64,000 nucleotides of DNA from Peptoniphilus pacaensis. Lineage in GTDB: Bacteria > Bacillota > Clostridia > Tissierellales > Peptoniphilaceae. The notes under the pieces were generated by a model, which was not told the origin of the DNA, did no database searches, and was given only the letters and a program-made list of their open reading frames with translations. Positions 8,054 to 16,087 of this stretch are shown piece by piece. Positions within the stretch are counted from its first letter, which is position 1, and the number at the start of each line of letters is the position of its first letter. The stretch covers positions 991,071-1,055,070 of the forward strand of contig NZ_FLQT01000003.1 in NCBI RefSeq assembly GCF_900088125.1. The letters run 5' to 3'. Made by a program: the position numbers and the translations under genes.

Positions 8054-8092
8054 CCCCCCGGGTATATAATTAGGTGAACAGAGTTCGGGGGG
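8054..8092 (+). promoter_or_regulatory. Promoter -10 inside an inverted repeat, overlapping the next ribosome binding site
   Basis: TATAAT at 8065-8070 would start a transcript near 8077. It is flanked by exact arms CCCCCCG (8054-8060) and CGGGGGG (8086-8092). The right arm is also the ribosome binding site of the gene at 8101. Confidence 0.5.
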
Positions 8093-8100
8093 TTAGGTTC

Positions 8101-8364
8101 ATGCACGATACACTTTTAATTAAAACAATCAATAAAGAGAGTGCCGGTTTTAGAAATGTATTTTTCCAAATCGGCGATATGGATGAGCACACCGGCGAGC
8201 TGATGGATCTTTTAAATCGTCCCGACAGCCCCTATGCCGGCCGTTGTCTCTTTCGCTTTAACGGCATTCGTCTCCGATTGGAAGTCGATGAAATCCCCGC
8301 TGTCCTGGCGCTGCTCGTGGAAAAGGGCGTGCCGGTGTATGGCGTATATGAACCGTATTTTTAA
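8101..8364 (+). CDS. Unrecognised 87-residue protein
   Basis: I do not recognise this small cytoplasmic protein. It has no signal peptide, membrane segment or cysteine cluster. It contains an alternating hydrophobic/basic pattern (CLFRFNGIRLRLEVDE) followed by a helix and a final GVPVYGVYEPYF strand, as in a small alpha/beta fold. I prefer the ATG at 8101, with GGGGGGTTAGG upstream, over a GTG at 8074, because the only clear promoter would start transcription at about 8077. It lies 22 bases before ferritin and may share its transcript. Confidence 0.65.
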   Translation: MHDTLLIKTINKESAGFRNVFFQIGDMDEHTGELMDLLNRPDSPYAGRCLFRFNGIRLRLEVDEIPAVLALLVEKGVPVYGVYEPYF

Positions 8365-8386
8365 TGGGTATAGCTAGGAGGAAAAA

Positions 8387-8869
8387 ATGTCTAACGAATT
8401 AAGTAAGAAGCTGAACGAACAATTAAACTTTGAATTGGAATCGGCCTATATCTATATGGCCATGGCTAACTACATGGACGCACAAGGCATGTCCGGCTTC
8501 GACCATTTCTTCGTCCAACAAGCGAAGGAAGAATTGGAACATGCCAGAGATTTCTATGACTTCCTGCAAGAAACCGACTGCGTACCGGAATACGAAGCCA
8601 TTCCGAAGCCGCCAAAGGAATTCGGCAATTTCACCGACACCTTCCGCGCCGCTTACGAGCACGAACAAGAAGTGACCAACCGCATCAAGGCCATTTACAA
8701 GGATGCCGTCGAAGTGGGCTGCATCACCACCCAACAATTCTTGAATAAATTCATCGAAGAACAAAGAGAAGAAGAAGACACCTTCCGCGGAATCGTCGAA
8801 CGCCTCGAACGCATTAACGAATCCTGGAACGGCCTCTATATCCTCGACCACGAATTGGGCCAAAGATAA
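8387..8869 (+). CDS. ftnA: Ferritin (non-haem, bacterial FtnA type)
   Basis: Ferritin is a 24-subunit iron store that oxidises Fe(II) at a diiron centre and keeps Fe(III) in its cavity, which lowers Fenton chemistry. The 160-residue length is typical. Ferroxidase ligands are visible: E16 in LNEQLNFELESAY, E49 and H52 in KEELEHARDF, the helix-C glutamate in YEHEQEVT and EEQREEED further on. The ATG has AGGAGG upstream. GAA-rich codon use suggests high expression. It ends in a clear terminator and forms a functional set with rubrerythrin and AhpCF. Confidence 0.95.
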   Translation: MSNELSKKLNEQLNFELESAYIYMAMANYMDAQGMSGFDHFFVQQAKEELEHARDFYDFLQETDCVPEYEAIPKPPKEFGNFTDTFRAAYEHEQEVTNRIKAIYKDAVEVGCITTQQFLNKFIEEQREEEDTFRGIVERLERINESWNGLYILDHELGQR

Positions 8870-8880
8870 GCAAATAAAAA

Positions 8881-8911
8881 CTCCCTCGCCGGGTGGCGGG
8901 GGAATTTTTTT
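8881..8911 (+). terminator. Terminator of ferritin
   Basis: A CCCTCGCC/GGCGGGGG stem with loop GGGT is followed by AA and seven T. Confidence 0.8.
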
Positions 8912-8967
8912 GTGCCGAAAATTTTCGGCAGATGTTTTTTAAATAGCGCGGGGCTTTATCTTCCGCC

Positions 8968-10917
8968 TTATTTTCGCTCCTTGAGCTCGCCCTTTTCGTA
9001 GAGGGACGCCAGGGTCATGAGTTCTTTCATGGTCGCCTTCGCCTGCATGCCGCCGTCGGTGTCACGCACCAAACGCCTGCGGTCGTATTCCGTCACATAG
9101 GCCAGGGAGGAGGTGATGTCGATGTCGTCCGAGATGCGCTTCTCCTCGTCTTTCATGGGGCTGTGGGTGGCGAGGAGCACGCCGTAGGAATTGGAGATCA
9201 GGGTGTAGCCCGCCGTTCCCGTGGTCTTTCGATAGGCGTGGGCGAAGCCGCCGTCGATGACCAGAACCTTCCCCTCCGCCTTCACGGGATCCTCGCCCTT
9301 TCTGCGCTTCACCGGCGTGTGTCCGTTGATGAGCTTGCCCCTCGCCTCGTCGATGCCGAAGGCGCGAAGGATTTTTTCCGCAAAGGGCGCCTCTTCACGG
9401 AGGCGGTAGTAGGGATCTTTTTCTTCGATATGAGTGACGGGATCCTCGATAAAGTAGCGCTCGAAGGTGGTGATCCGCTCCTTCCCGAAAAGGGGCGAGG
9501 CCTTGCCGCACCAGAGATAGAAGAGCATATTCGAGGCCGCTTTCTGTTTCTCGCCTCGGGCGAAGAAGCTGTCCCGCACCACGCGGTCGAAGGCGTCGAA
9601 GAGCTCCCGCCCGGCCAGAGGCTCGCCTAAAATATCGGTGGAGGCGAAATTGCCGTCCTCGTCGGTGGGTAAACAGCCGTGGAAGAGGAGATTGTCGTTA
9701 CGAATTAAATACATGCTCCCCGATTCGATCATAAAGCGAATATGTTTTTTCAAGCGCTCGCAGGAAGTAAAGCTTTCCGTGAGCCGGGCCGCCACATCTC
9801 TTTCCTCCGCCGTGTAGGCGTAGGGATCCGCGGGATCCACCGTGGGAAAGTCCCCGTCGAGAAGGGGATATCTCTTGCCGCCGACCTCCACGGTCTTGTT
9901 TTCGAAATCGATGCGGTGCAAGAGGCGCATGGAGTCCATACCGTATTCCGGATGGGCGGCGATGAGTTGGCCCTCCGCCTTAAACTGCAGGACGGCCATG
10001 GCCTTGTGCAGCTTCGCCAGGCTTTCGTTTCGCGCCGGATCGGGGTCGGGATTTTTCGGATAAAAAGGCGCCGAGGCTTCATACTTTTCCGCATAGGGCA
10101 CCAGAGGCAGGAGATTGATGCCGTAGCCGTCTTCGATGGTGTGGGCCACATTGTAGCGCAGGGCGATGCGGATCACATTGGCGGCCAGGGCAAAATTTCC
10201 CGTGCAGGCGCCGATCCAGGCGATGTCGTGATTGCCCCACTGAATGTCCACCCGGGGAAGGGCCATAAGGAGATCCATGATTTTTTCCGCCTCTTCCCCC
10301 CGGTCGTAAATGTCCCCTAAGACGTGAAGGGTTTCCACGGCGTAGCGCACGGAAAGATCGGCCAGGTCCTTAATATAGACCTCCCCTTCGCCGTAGGCCA
10401 CGATTTTTTCGTGGAGGGTCTTGACGTAACCCGCCTTGTGGCGCAGGCCCGCTTCTTCCAACAGAAGGAGATTTAAAATCTTTCTCCTATCTTCGGGGAA
10501 GGTGGCTTCCACCTGGCTGTGGTCGTACTTCGCCGCCACCCGTTTCGCCACCACGATTAAATCCGCCAAGGTATGCTTTAAGAGATCGTCGTAGGCTTCC
10601 GGCGCCATGGTTTCTTTCAGCAGCTTTAATTTTTCTTCCGGATAGTAGAGAATGGTGGCCAGTCGCTTGCGATCGGCCTCGTTTTTTTCGGGAAATAATT
10701 CGTCGATGTATCGGCGCAACACCCCCGATGCGTTTCGAAGGACGTGGGTAAATGCCCGGTACTCACCGTGTAAATCGCTGACGAAATGTTCCGTGGGCTT
10801 CGGCAGATTCAGACCGCTTTCCAATAAAAGCGCCTCGGCCAAAGCGCAGTCCCGGGACGGGTACTTTTCGGCCAAGAGGCGGTAGTAATTTTTTTCTAAT
10901 TGAGATAATTGCTCCAT
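8968..10917 (-). CDS. fbp: Fructose-1,6-bisphosphatase class III
   Basis: This enzyme hydrolyses fructose-1,6-bisphosphate to fructose-6-phosphate, the committed step of gluconeogenesis. The 649-residue protein is the class III form found in Bacillota, built on a calcineurin-like metallophosphatase core. Metal-binding motifs are visible as SDLHGEY (about 47-53), GDIYDRG (about 197-203) and GNHD (about 233-236), with a later INGHTPV. AGGAGG lies in front of the ATG. It is divergent from apt across only 65 bases, where the two promoters overlap in a dyad. Having this gene fits growth on amino acids or peptides, with sugar phosphates made by gluconeogenesis. Confidence 0.95.
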   Translation of the reverse strand: MEQLSQLEKNYYRLLAEKYPSRDCALAEALLLESGLNLPKPTEHFVSDLHGEYRAFTHVLRNASGVLRRYIDELFPEKNEADRKRLATILYYPEEKLKLLKETMAPEAYDDLLKHTLADLIVVAKRVAAKYDHSQVEATFPEDRRKILNLLLLEEAGLRHKAGYVKTLHEKIVAYGEGEVYIKDLADLSVRYAVETLHVLGDIYDRGEEAEKIMDLLMALPRVDIQWGNHDIAWIGACTGNFALAANVIRIALRYNVAHTIEDGYGINLLPLVPYAEKYEASAPFYPKNPDPDPARNESLAKLHKAMAVLQFKAEGQLIAAHPEYGMDSMRLLHRIDFENKTVEVGGKRYPLLDGDFPTVDPADPYAYTAEERDVAARLTESFTSCERLKKHIRFMIESGSMYLIRNDNLLFHGCLPTDEDGNFASTDILGEPLAGRELFDAFDRVVRDSFFARGEKQKAASNMLFYLWCGKASPLFGKERITTFERYFIEDPVTHIEEKDPYYRLREEAPFAEKILRAFGIDEARGKLINGHTPVKRRKGEDPVKAEGKVLVIDGGFAHAYRKTTGTAGYTLISNSYGVLLATHSPMKDEEKRISDDIDITSSLAYVTEYDRRRLVRDTDGGMQAKATMKELMTLASLYEKGELKERK

Positions 10918-10931
10918 GATCTCCTCCTTAG

Positions 10932-10960
10932 TTGTTCTATACCCACTTTTTGGGTATAAA
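10932..10960 (+). promoter_or_regulatory. apt promoter with overlapping divergent fbp promoter in a dyad
   Basis: TTGTTC at 10932-10937 and TATAAA at 10955-10960 are 17 bases apart, directing apt. The minus strand has a TATAGA -10 candidate at 10936-10941 for fbp. Exact arms TATACCCA (10938-10945) and TGGGTATA (10951-10958) join the two. Confidence 0.5.
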
Positions 10961-10982
10961 CGATGAAGAAAGAGAGGCGACC

Positions 10983-11498
10983 ATGGATTTAAAAGAAAAA
11001 ATCAGAAGCATGAAAGATTATCCTAAAGAGGGGATCACTTTTCGCGACATCACCACCCTTTTAAAAGACGGTGAGGCCTTCCGCGCCTGCATCGACGCCA
11101 TGAAGGAGCTGGTAAAGGACGAGGACATAGATAAAATCGTGGCCATCGAAGCCCGCGGCTTTTTGCTGGGCGCGCCCTTGGCCTACGACTTGGGCGTGGG
11201 CTTTGTACCCATTCGAAAGCCGGGGAAACTTCCCGCGGCCACCCTGTCCGCCGAATACGATTTGGAATACGGCTCCGACAAAGTGGAAATGCACACGGAT
11301 GCCGTCGAGCCGGGGGAAAGGGTCCTGATCGTCGACGACCTCTTGGCCACCGGCGGCACGGGACGTGCGGCGGTGGAGCTTTGTGAAGCCGCCGGCGCCG
11401 ATGTGATAGGCTGTTTGGTTTTAATCGAGCTGGACGGCTTAGACGGCAGGGAAAAAATGGGCGTGCCCGTCCATTCCCTCATGCACTTTCCCGCTTAA
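10983..11498 (+). CDS. apt: Adenine phosphoribosyltransferase
   Basis: Apt salvages adenine by joining it to PRPP to give AMP. With the start at 10983 the protein has 171 residues, the usual size. It contains EARGFLLG (about 59-66) and the PRPP-binding loop VLIVDDLLATGGT (about 114-126). An upstream in-frame start at 10932 would lie inside the promoter and add an unrelated tail, so I chose the ATG after AGAGAGGCG. The gene is alone behind its promoter. A hairpin after it belongs to the opposite-strand tRNA. It pairs functionally with xpt at 14.8 kb for purine salvage. Confidence 0.94.
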   Translation: MDLKEKIRSMKDYPKEGITFRDITTLLKDGEAFRACIDAMKELVKDEDIDKIVAIEARGFLLGAPLAYDLGVGFVPIRKPGKLPAATLSAEYDLEYGSDKVEMHTDAVEPGERVLIVDDLLATGGTGRAAVELCEAAGADVIGCLVLIELDGLDGREKMGVPVHSLMHFPA

Positions 11499-11504
11499 GG
11501 GCAA

Positions 11505-11526
11505 TAAAAAAACGGCCGAAGGCCGT
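11505..11526 (-). terminator. Terminator of the tRNA-Gly gene
   Basis: On the minus strand, an ACGGCC/GGCCGT stem with a three-base loop is followed by seven T, directly after the CCA end of the tRNA. The same stem may also slow apt transcripts. Confidence 0.7.
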
Positions 11527-11599
11527 GGAGCGGGTGAAGGGAATCGAACCCTCGCGATCGGCTTGGGAAGCCGAGGCTCTGCCACTGAGCTACACCCGC
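11526..11599 (-). tRNA. tRNA-Gly, anticodon CCC
   Basis: A complete 74-nucleotide cloverleaf is readable: acceptor GCGGGTG/CACCCGC with discriminator T and encoded CCA, D-arm GCTC/GAGC, anticodon stem TCGGC/GCCGA with loop TTCCCAA (anticodon CCC, reading GGG), and T-arm GAGGG/CCCTT with TTCGATT. A terminator follows at once. Confidence 0.95.
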
Positions 11600-11643
11600 A
11601 TAAGTAAATTTATTTTACGTCCGAAAAAAATTTCTGTCAAGGC

Positions 11644-11672
11644 TTGAAATGGGAAACTCGTATTGTTAAAAT
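11644..11672 (+). promoter_or_regulatory. Promoter of the thl-crt-hbd operon
   Basis: TTGAAA at 11644-11649 and TAAAAT at 11667-11672 are spaced by exactly 17 bases. Transcription would begin near 11679, leaving a leader of about 150 nucleotides. Confidence 0.65.
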
Positions 11673-11678
11673 ATTTTC

Positions 11679-11829
11679 TATCAAGGGGTGTAATTCATTG
11701 TACCTCGGGGTATAGGACGAAAAGAGAGTATCTCGCCGACACAGTCGGTTGCCACTGCGATGCACGGGAGCTAAGGCCCCGTTCAAAGACGTGCACCGTA
11801 AATTATGAACCTGTGAGGAGGATTCATTT
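11679..11829 (+). promoter_or_regulatory. Structured 5' leader of the thiolase operon, class unknown
   Basis: The leader can fold into three hairpins. These are a GGGGTGTA/TGTACCTC stem at about 11684-11706, a CCGAC-ACA-GTCGG hairpin at about 11736-11748, and a nested stem TGCAC...GTGCA (about 11761-11795) that encloses CGGG/CCCCG. No U-tract precedes the ribosome binding site AGGAGG, so any control would act on translation or RNA stability. A GCCACTG word at 11751-11757 recalls cobalamin riboswitches, but the rest of that core is missing. Confidence 0.4.
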
Positions 11830-13008
11830 ATGAAAAATATCGTCATTGCCAGTGCGGTAAGAACGCCCGTCGGTTCCTTCGGCGGCGCTTACAAAAATGT
11901 CAGCGCCGTAGACCTGGGTGTCGTCGCCGCCAAAGAAGCCATCGCTCGTGCCGGTTTAAAACCGGAAGATATTGACGAAGCCATCATCGGTAATGTACTG
12001 CAAGCGGGCTTGGGACAAAACGTCGCCCGTCAAATCGTCATCCACGCCGGATGCCCCGTAGGCGTTCCCGCCATGACCATTAACAAAGTTTGCGGCTCCG
12101 GCCTTCGCGCCGTTTCCCTGGCAGCACAAATCATTAAAGCAGGCGATGCCGACATCGTTCTCGCCGGCGGTACGGAATCCATGTCCGGCGCACCCTTCCT
12201 CGTAAAAGAAGCCCGCTGGGGCGCTCGCATGAGCGACAAAAAATTCGTCGACGCCATGATCAACGACGCACTGTGGGATGCCTTTAACGACTACCACATG
12301 GGCGTCACCGCGGAAAACGTCGCCGAAGAATACGACGTCACCCGCGCCGATCAAGACGAATTGGCAGCAGGCAGCCAACAACGGGCATCGAAAGCCCGCG
12401 CCGAAGGCCGCTTTAAAGACGAAATCGTCCCCGTTGAAATTCACGGACGCAAGGGCAAAGTTACCATCGTCGACGAAGACGAATACATTCGCGACGGCGT
12501 TACCGTAGAAAGCATCAGCGGACTGAAACCGGTCTTCAAAAAAGACGGCACCGTCACCGCAGCCAACGCATCGGGCATTAACGACGGCGCCGCTATGCTC
12601 GTCGTTATGAGCGAAGAAAAAGCAAAAGAATTAGGCGTCAAGCCTCTGGCTACTTTAGTCAGCTACGCCTCCGCCGGCGTCGATCCCAAGGTCATGGGTA
12701 CGGGCCCCATTCCTTCCTCGAGAAAAGCCATGGAAAAAGCCGGCTGGGAATTCGGCGACCTGGACCTCGTCGAAGCCAATGAAGCCTTTGCCGCACAAGC
12801 ATGTGCCGTAGTCAAGACCCTGGGCTTGGATATGGATAAAGTCAATGTCAACGGCGGCGCCATCGCCATCGGTCACCCGGTCGGCGCATCCGGCGCGCGG
12901 ATTCTCGTCACCTTGCTCTATGAAATGGCAAAGAGAGATGCAAAGAAAGGCCTCGCTACATTATGTATCGGCGGCGGTCAAGGCACGGCCGTTACCGTAG
13001 AACGCTAA
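11830..13008 (+). CDS. thlA: Acetyl-CoA acetyltransferase (thiolase)
   Basis: Thiolase joins two acetyl-CoA into acetoacetyl-CoA, the first step of the clostridial butyrate route; it can also run in reverse. The 392-residue protein has the family marks. The nucleophilic cysteine is in KVCGSGLRA near residue 88. NEAFAAQ is near 316-322, [14 protein letters not shown] near 343-356 and the second catalytic cysteine is in CIGGGQG near 380. AGGAGG precedes the ATG. Codon use is strongly biased (GAA, GGC, GTC), suggesting heavy expression. It leads a three-gene operon thl-crt-hbd that lacks the usual bcd-etfBA members. Confidence 0.96.
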   Translation: MKNIVIASAVRTPVGSFGGAYKNVSAVDLGVVAAKEAIARAGLKPEDIDEAIIGNVLQAGLGQNVARQIVIHAGCPVGVPAMTINKVCGSGLRAVSLAAQIIKAGDADIVLAGGTESMSGAPFLVKEARWGARMSDKKFVDAMINDALWDAFNDYHMGVTAENVAEEYDVTRADQDELAAGSQQRASKARAEGRFKDEIVPVEIHGRKGKVTIVDEDEYIRDGVTVESISGLKPVFKKDGTVTAANASGINDGAAMLVVMSEEKAKELGVKPLATLVSYASAGVDPKVMGTGPIPSSRKAMEKAGWEFGDLDLVEANEAFAAQACAVVKTLGLDMDKVNVNGGAIAIGHPVGASGARILVTLLYEMAKRDAKKGLATLCIGGGQGTAVTVER

Positions 13009-13032
13009 ATCGTGCTTGATTGGGGGAAAAAG

Positions 13033-13812
13033 ATGGATTTTAAGTATTTAATCGTTGAAAAGGCGGACAGCATTGCAAAAATCACCATTAACAAACCCAA
13101 GAGCTTAAACGCCCTGAACACGGAATTGTTAACTGAGTTAAGGGATTGCTTCCTCGCACTGGACGACGACGCCGAAGTGAAAGTCGTCGTCATTACCGGC
13201 GAAGGTAAAGCCTTCGTCGCCGGCGCCGACATTTCCGAAATGGCGCCCCTCTCCGCAGCCGAAGCACATAGCTTCGCCAAACTGGGCATGGACACCTTTA
13301 TGTTAATCGAACACCTGTCCAAACCCGTCATCGCCGCAGTCAACGGATTCGCCTTAGGCGGCGGCTGCGAACTGTCTATGGCATGCGACATTCGCATCGC
13401 ATCGGAAAAAGCCGTCTTCGGGCAACCGGAAGTAGGCCTGGGCATTACGCCGGGCTTCGGCGGCACCCAACGCCTGGCCCGCACGGTGGGCGTCGGCATC
13501 GCCAAGGAAATGATCTACACGGCCAGAAACATTAAGGCCGACCGCGCCTATGAAATCGGCTTGGTCAACGCCGTAGTACCCGCGGAAGAATTAGATGAAG
13601 CCGCCATGAAAATGGCACACACCATCGCTTCCAACGGCGCCGTCGCCGTCAGCTACGCCAAGGCCGCCATTGTGGACGGCATTCAAACCGACATCCACAC
13701 GGGCATGGAAATCGAAAAATCCGCCTTCGGCCTGTGCTTCGCCACTGCCGATCAAAAAGAAGGCATGAAAGCTTTCTTAGAAAAACGCAAACCTGAATTT
13801 AAGGGAGAATAA
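13033..13812 (+). CDS. crt: Enoyl-CoA hydratase / 3-hydroxybutyryl-CoA dehydratase (crotonase)
   Basis: Crotonase interconverts 3-hydroxybutyryl-CoA and crotonyl-CoA. From the ATG at 13033 the protein has 259 residues, the normal length. Oxyanion-hole and catalytic regions are visible: AFVAGADISEM (about 61-71), NGFALGGGCELSMACD (about 102-117), and the glutamates of GQPEVGLGITPGFGGTQRL (starting near 131). GGGGGAAAAAG precedes the ATG; the upstream TTG at 13012 has no ribosome binding site. It lies 24 bases after thlA in the same operon and shares its codon bias. Confidence 0.95.
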   Translation: MDFKYLIVEKADSIAKITINKPKSLNALNTELLTELRDCFLALDDDAEVKVVVITGEGKAFVAGADISEMAPLSAAEAHSFAKLGMDTFMLIEHLSKPVIAAVNGFALGGGCELSMACDIRIASEKAVFGQPEVGLGITPGFGGTQRLARTVGVGIAKEMIYTARNIKADRAYEIGLVNAVVPAEELDEAAMKMAHTIASNGAVAVSYAKAAIVDGIQTDIHTGMEIEKSAFGLCFATADQKEGMKAFLEKRKPEFKGE

Positions 13813-13839
13813 AGACAGTTCCTAAAAGGAGGAAATAAA

Positions 13840-14682
13840 ATGAAAATTGGTGTAATCGGTTCCGGTACCATGGGCAGTGGCATTGCTCAAACCATGGCTC
13901 TTCATCACGACGTCGTTATTCGAGACATTATTCCCGAAGCCCTGGAAGGCGCAAAGAAAAAAATCGAAAAAGGCTATAATCGCAATGTGGAAAAAGGCCG
14001 CATGGAAGAAGCCGACGCAAAGGCCGCCTTCGCTCGCATCTCTACCACGGAAGACATTAAGGATTTGAAAGACTGCGACCTGATCGTCGAAGCCGCTACG
14101 GAAAATCCGAAGATCAAAAAAGCCATCTTTACGGAACTCTGCGAAACTTGCGATGAAAAAACCATTCTCGCATCCAACACCTCGTCTTTGAGCATTACCG
14201 ACATCGCCGCCGCCACCAAGCGCCCCGGCAAAGTTATCGGCATGCACTTCTTTAATCCGGTTCCCGCAATGAAACTCGTCGAAGTCATCTGCGGATTGAA
14301 CACCGACGAAGAAACGAAGAAAACCGTCATCGCATTGGCGGAAGAAATCGGCAAGACCCCCGTCGAAGTGGAAGAAGCTCCGGGCTTCGTCGTCAACCGC
14401 ATCCTGATCCCCATGATCAACGAAGGCATCGGCATCGTCGCCGACGGCGTCGCCTCCGTGGAAGATGTGGACACCGCCATGAAACTGGGCGCCAACCACC
14501 CCATGGGCCCCTTGGCACTGGCCGACTTAATCGGTTTGGACGTTTGCCTCGCCATTATGGACGTTCTTTACAACGACTACCACGACAGCAAGTATCGCGC
14601 TCACGTTCTTCTGCGGAAGATGGTCCGCGGCGGCAAGCTGGGTCGCAAGACCGGCGAAGGTTTCTACAAATACGACAAATAA
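13840..14682 (+). CDS. hbd: 3-hydroxybutyryl-CoA dehydrogenase
   Basis: Hbd reduces acetoacetyl-CoA to 3-hydroxybutyryl-CoA with NAD(P)H. This 280-residue protein starts with a Rossmann motif GSGTMGSGIAQ (about 7-17). It contains SNTSSLSIT (about 108-116), the catalytic histidine in MHFFNPVP (about 131-138) and the C-terminal helical dimerisation domain with NHPMGPLALADLIGLD. AGGAGG precedes the ATG. It closes the operon before a strong terminator. Butyryl-CoA dehydrogenase and its electron-transfer flavoprotein are not adjacent, so the last reduction must be encoded elsewhere or the pathway serves a different end. Confidence 0.96.
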   Translation: MKIGVIGSGTMGSGIAQTMALHHDVVIRDIIPEALEGAKKKIEKGYNRNVEKGRMEEADAKAAFARISTTEDIKDLKDCDLIVEAATENPKIKKAIFTELCETCDEKTILASNTSSLSITDIAAATKRPGKVIGMHFFNPVPAMKLVEVICGLNTDEETKKTVIALAEEIGKTPVEVEEAPGFVVNRILIPMINEGIGIVADGVASVEDVDTAMKLGANHPMGPLALADLIGLDVCLAIMDVLYNDYHDSKYRAHVLLRKMVRGGKLGRKTGEGFYKYDK

Positions 14683-14692
14683 AAGAGAAAAG

Positions 14693-14722
14693 ATCGGAGG
14701 CTTCGGCCTTCGATTTTTTTTT
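14693..14722 (+). terminator. Terminator of thl-crt-hbd
   Basis: A nine-pair stem (ATCGGAGGC/GCCTTCGAT, TTCG loop) is followed by a long T run. Confidence 0.85.
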
Positions 14723-14796
14723 GGAAAAGTAAAGTGCCGTGGATAAATCCCCCCATTATTTGTGTTACACTGTTTATTAGAAATAAAGGAGGGGCC

Positions 14797-15384
14797 ATGG
14801 GTTACTTAAAAGAACGAATTAAAAACGAAGGCGTCATCTATCCGGGAAATGTGTTGAAGATCGACTCCTTTCTCAATCATCAGATCGATCCCACGGTAAT
14901 GAAGGAGATCGAAGGGGAGTTTTACGATTACTTTAAGGACCGAAAGGTGACGAAGGTACTCACCGTGGAAGCCTCGGGCATCGCGCCGGCCATTATGGTG
15001 GCGGCTCATTTTGGCGTGCCCATGCTCTTCGCCAAAAAGGCGCGGCCATCCACCCTGAAGGCCGATGACGTTTACGTGACGGATATTTTTTCCTACACGA
15101 AAAACACCTCCTCCAAGGTGGTGGTGAACAAGTCCTATTTAAAGGCGGAGGACTCCGTCTTAATCATCGACGACTTTCTCGCCAACGGGGAAGCCTCCCT
15201 GGGTCTCGTGGACATCGTGAAGCAGGCCGGCGCCACCGTGGCGGGAATCGGCATCTGCGTGGAAAAATCCTTTCAGCCGGGGCGTGAGCGGCTGGAAGAG
15301 GCGGGCCTCGACGTCTATTCCATCGTGCGCATCGAAGCCATCGACTCGGACAAGCAGAGCATTACCTTTAAAGAAGGGCATTAA
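14797..15384 (+). CDS. xpt: Xanthine phosphoribosyltransferase
   Basis: Xpt converts xanthine and PRPP to XMP for guanine nucleotide salvage. The ATG at 14797, behind AAAGGAGGGG, gives 195 residues, the family's usual size. An earlier in-frame start at 14734 would add a non-homologous tail. Characteristic pieces are TVEASGIAPA (about 53-62), PMLFAKKARPS near 75 and the PRPP loop VLIIDDFLANGEA (about 127-139). A TGTTACACT extended -10 lies about 30 bases upstream. No purine riboswitch is seen in the short leader, unlike many Bacillota xpt genes. Confidence 0.93.
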   Translation: MGYLKERIKNEGVIYPGNVLKIDSFLNHQIDPTVMKEIEGEFYDYFKDRKVTKVLTVEASGIAPAIMVAAHFGVPMLFAKKARPSTLKADDVYVTDIFSYTKNTSSKVVVNKSYLKAEDSVLIIDDFLANGEASLGLVDIVKQAGATVAGIGICVEKSFQPGRERLEEAGLDVYSIVRIEAIDSDKQSITFKEGH

Positions 15385-15386
15385 AA

Positions 15387-15427
15387 AAGCGGCCGGAGGG
15401 CAATCGCCTCTCGGCCGTTTTTTTTAG
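15387..15427. terminator. Bidirectional terminator between xpt and nitroreductase
   Basis: A CGGCCG-AGG...CCT-CGGCCG stem has an A run on its left and a T run on its right, so it serves both converging genes. Confidence 0.8.
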
Positions 15428-15948
15428 AAGCTGTCTTTGTGGACCTTGGACGAAATATCGAAATACTTCCGCGCCGGCACCCGCTCGTCGGCGATGCCGA
15501 AGGGAATCAGGCACAGGATGCCGTAGTTTTCCGGAATGTCGAAGAGCTCCTTGACGATTTCCTCAGAGTCTCTGCCCTCGGAGTCGGTTTGCTCCCGAAT
15601 ATTGATCCAGCTCGAAGCGTAGCCTTCGGCGTGGAGCAACAGCCCCAGGTAGGCGGAGGCGATGGTGGCCTCTTCGATCCAGGTGGGCTCTTCCGTGTCG
15701 TTGCCCATGACCACGATGATCTGAGGCGCATCAGCCAGGTACTTGGTGCCGAAGCGCTTTAAGCTCGCCAGGGCCTTCTTCTTTTCCTCATCTTCCACGA
15801 CGAGAAATTCCACCGGGTGGGTATTGCCCTTGCTGGGCCCCATGGAGGCGTAGGTCAACACTTCCGTTAGCGTCTCATCGTCCATTTTTTCTCCGGCCTT
15901 GTATTTGCGAAGCGAACGTCTTTTTTTCACCATATCTTTAAAATCCAT
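15424..15948 (-). CDS. Nitroreductase-family flavoprotein
   Basis: This 174-residue protein is a small FMN-dependent nitroreductase-family enzyme. Such enzymes use NAD(P)H to reduce nitro, quinone or other acceptors, and true substrates are rarely known. The FMN-phosphate motif KKRRSLRKYK (about 8-17) is clear, as are GPSKGNTHP (about 37-45) and the C-terminal IPFGIADE substrate/flavin loop. AGGAGG precedes the ATG. It is divergent from htrA over 140 bases and converges on xpt through a shared terminator. Confidence 0.88.
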   Translation of the reverse strand: MDFKDMVKKRRSLRKYKAGEKMDDETLTEVLTYASMGPSKGNTHPVEFLVVEDEEKKKALASLKRFGTKYLADAPQIIVVMGNDTEEPTWIEEATIASAYLGLLLHAEGYASSWINIREQTDSEGRDSEEIVKELFDIPENYGILCLIPFGIADERVPARKYFDISSKVHKDSF

Positions 15949-16087
15949 AGAAACCTCCTTAAGTATTTGTATCTTTCTTGTTTATACCCAATAAATTTCT
16001 TTGTAAAGGTTTCACAAGAAGTTCACTTGGTTGGGTATAGTTTTATTTAGTAGATGAAAACAATCTGTTTCGATAGAAAGGAAAATA

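Noticed and set aside
11751-11800. Cobalamin riboswitch in the thiolase leader
   Set aside because: Only the GCCACTG word matches. The other conserved B12-box elements are missing, and the operon has no cobalamin link.
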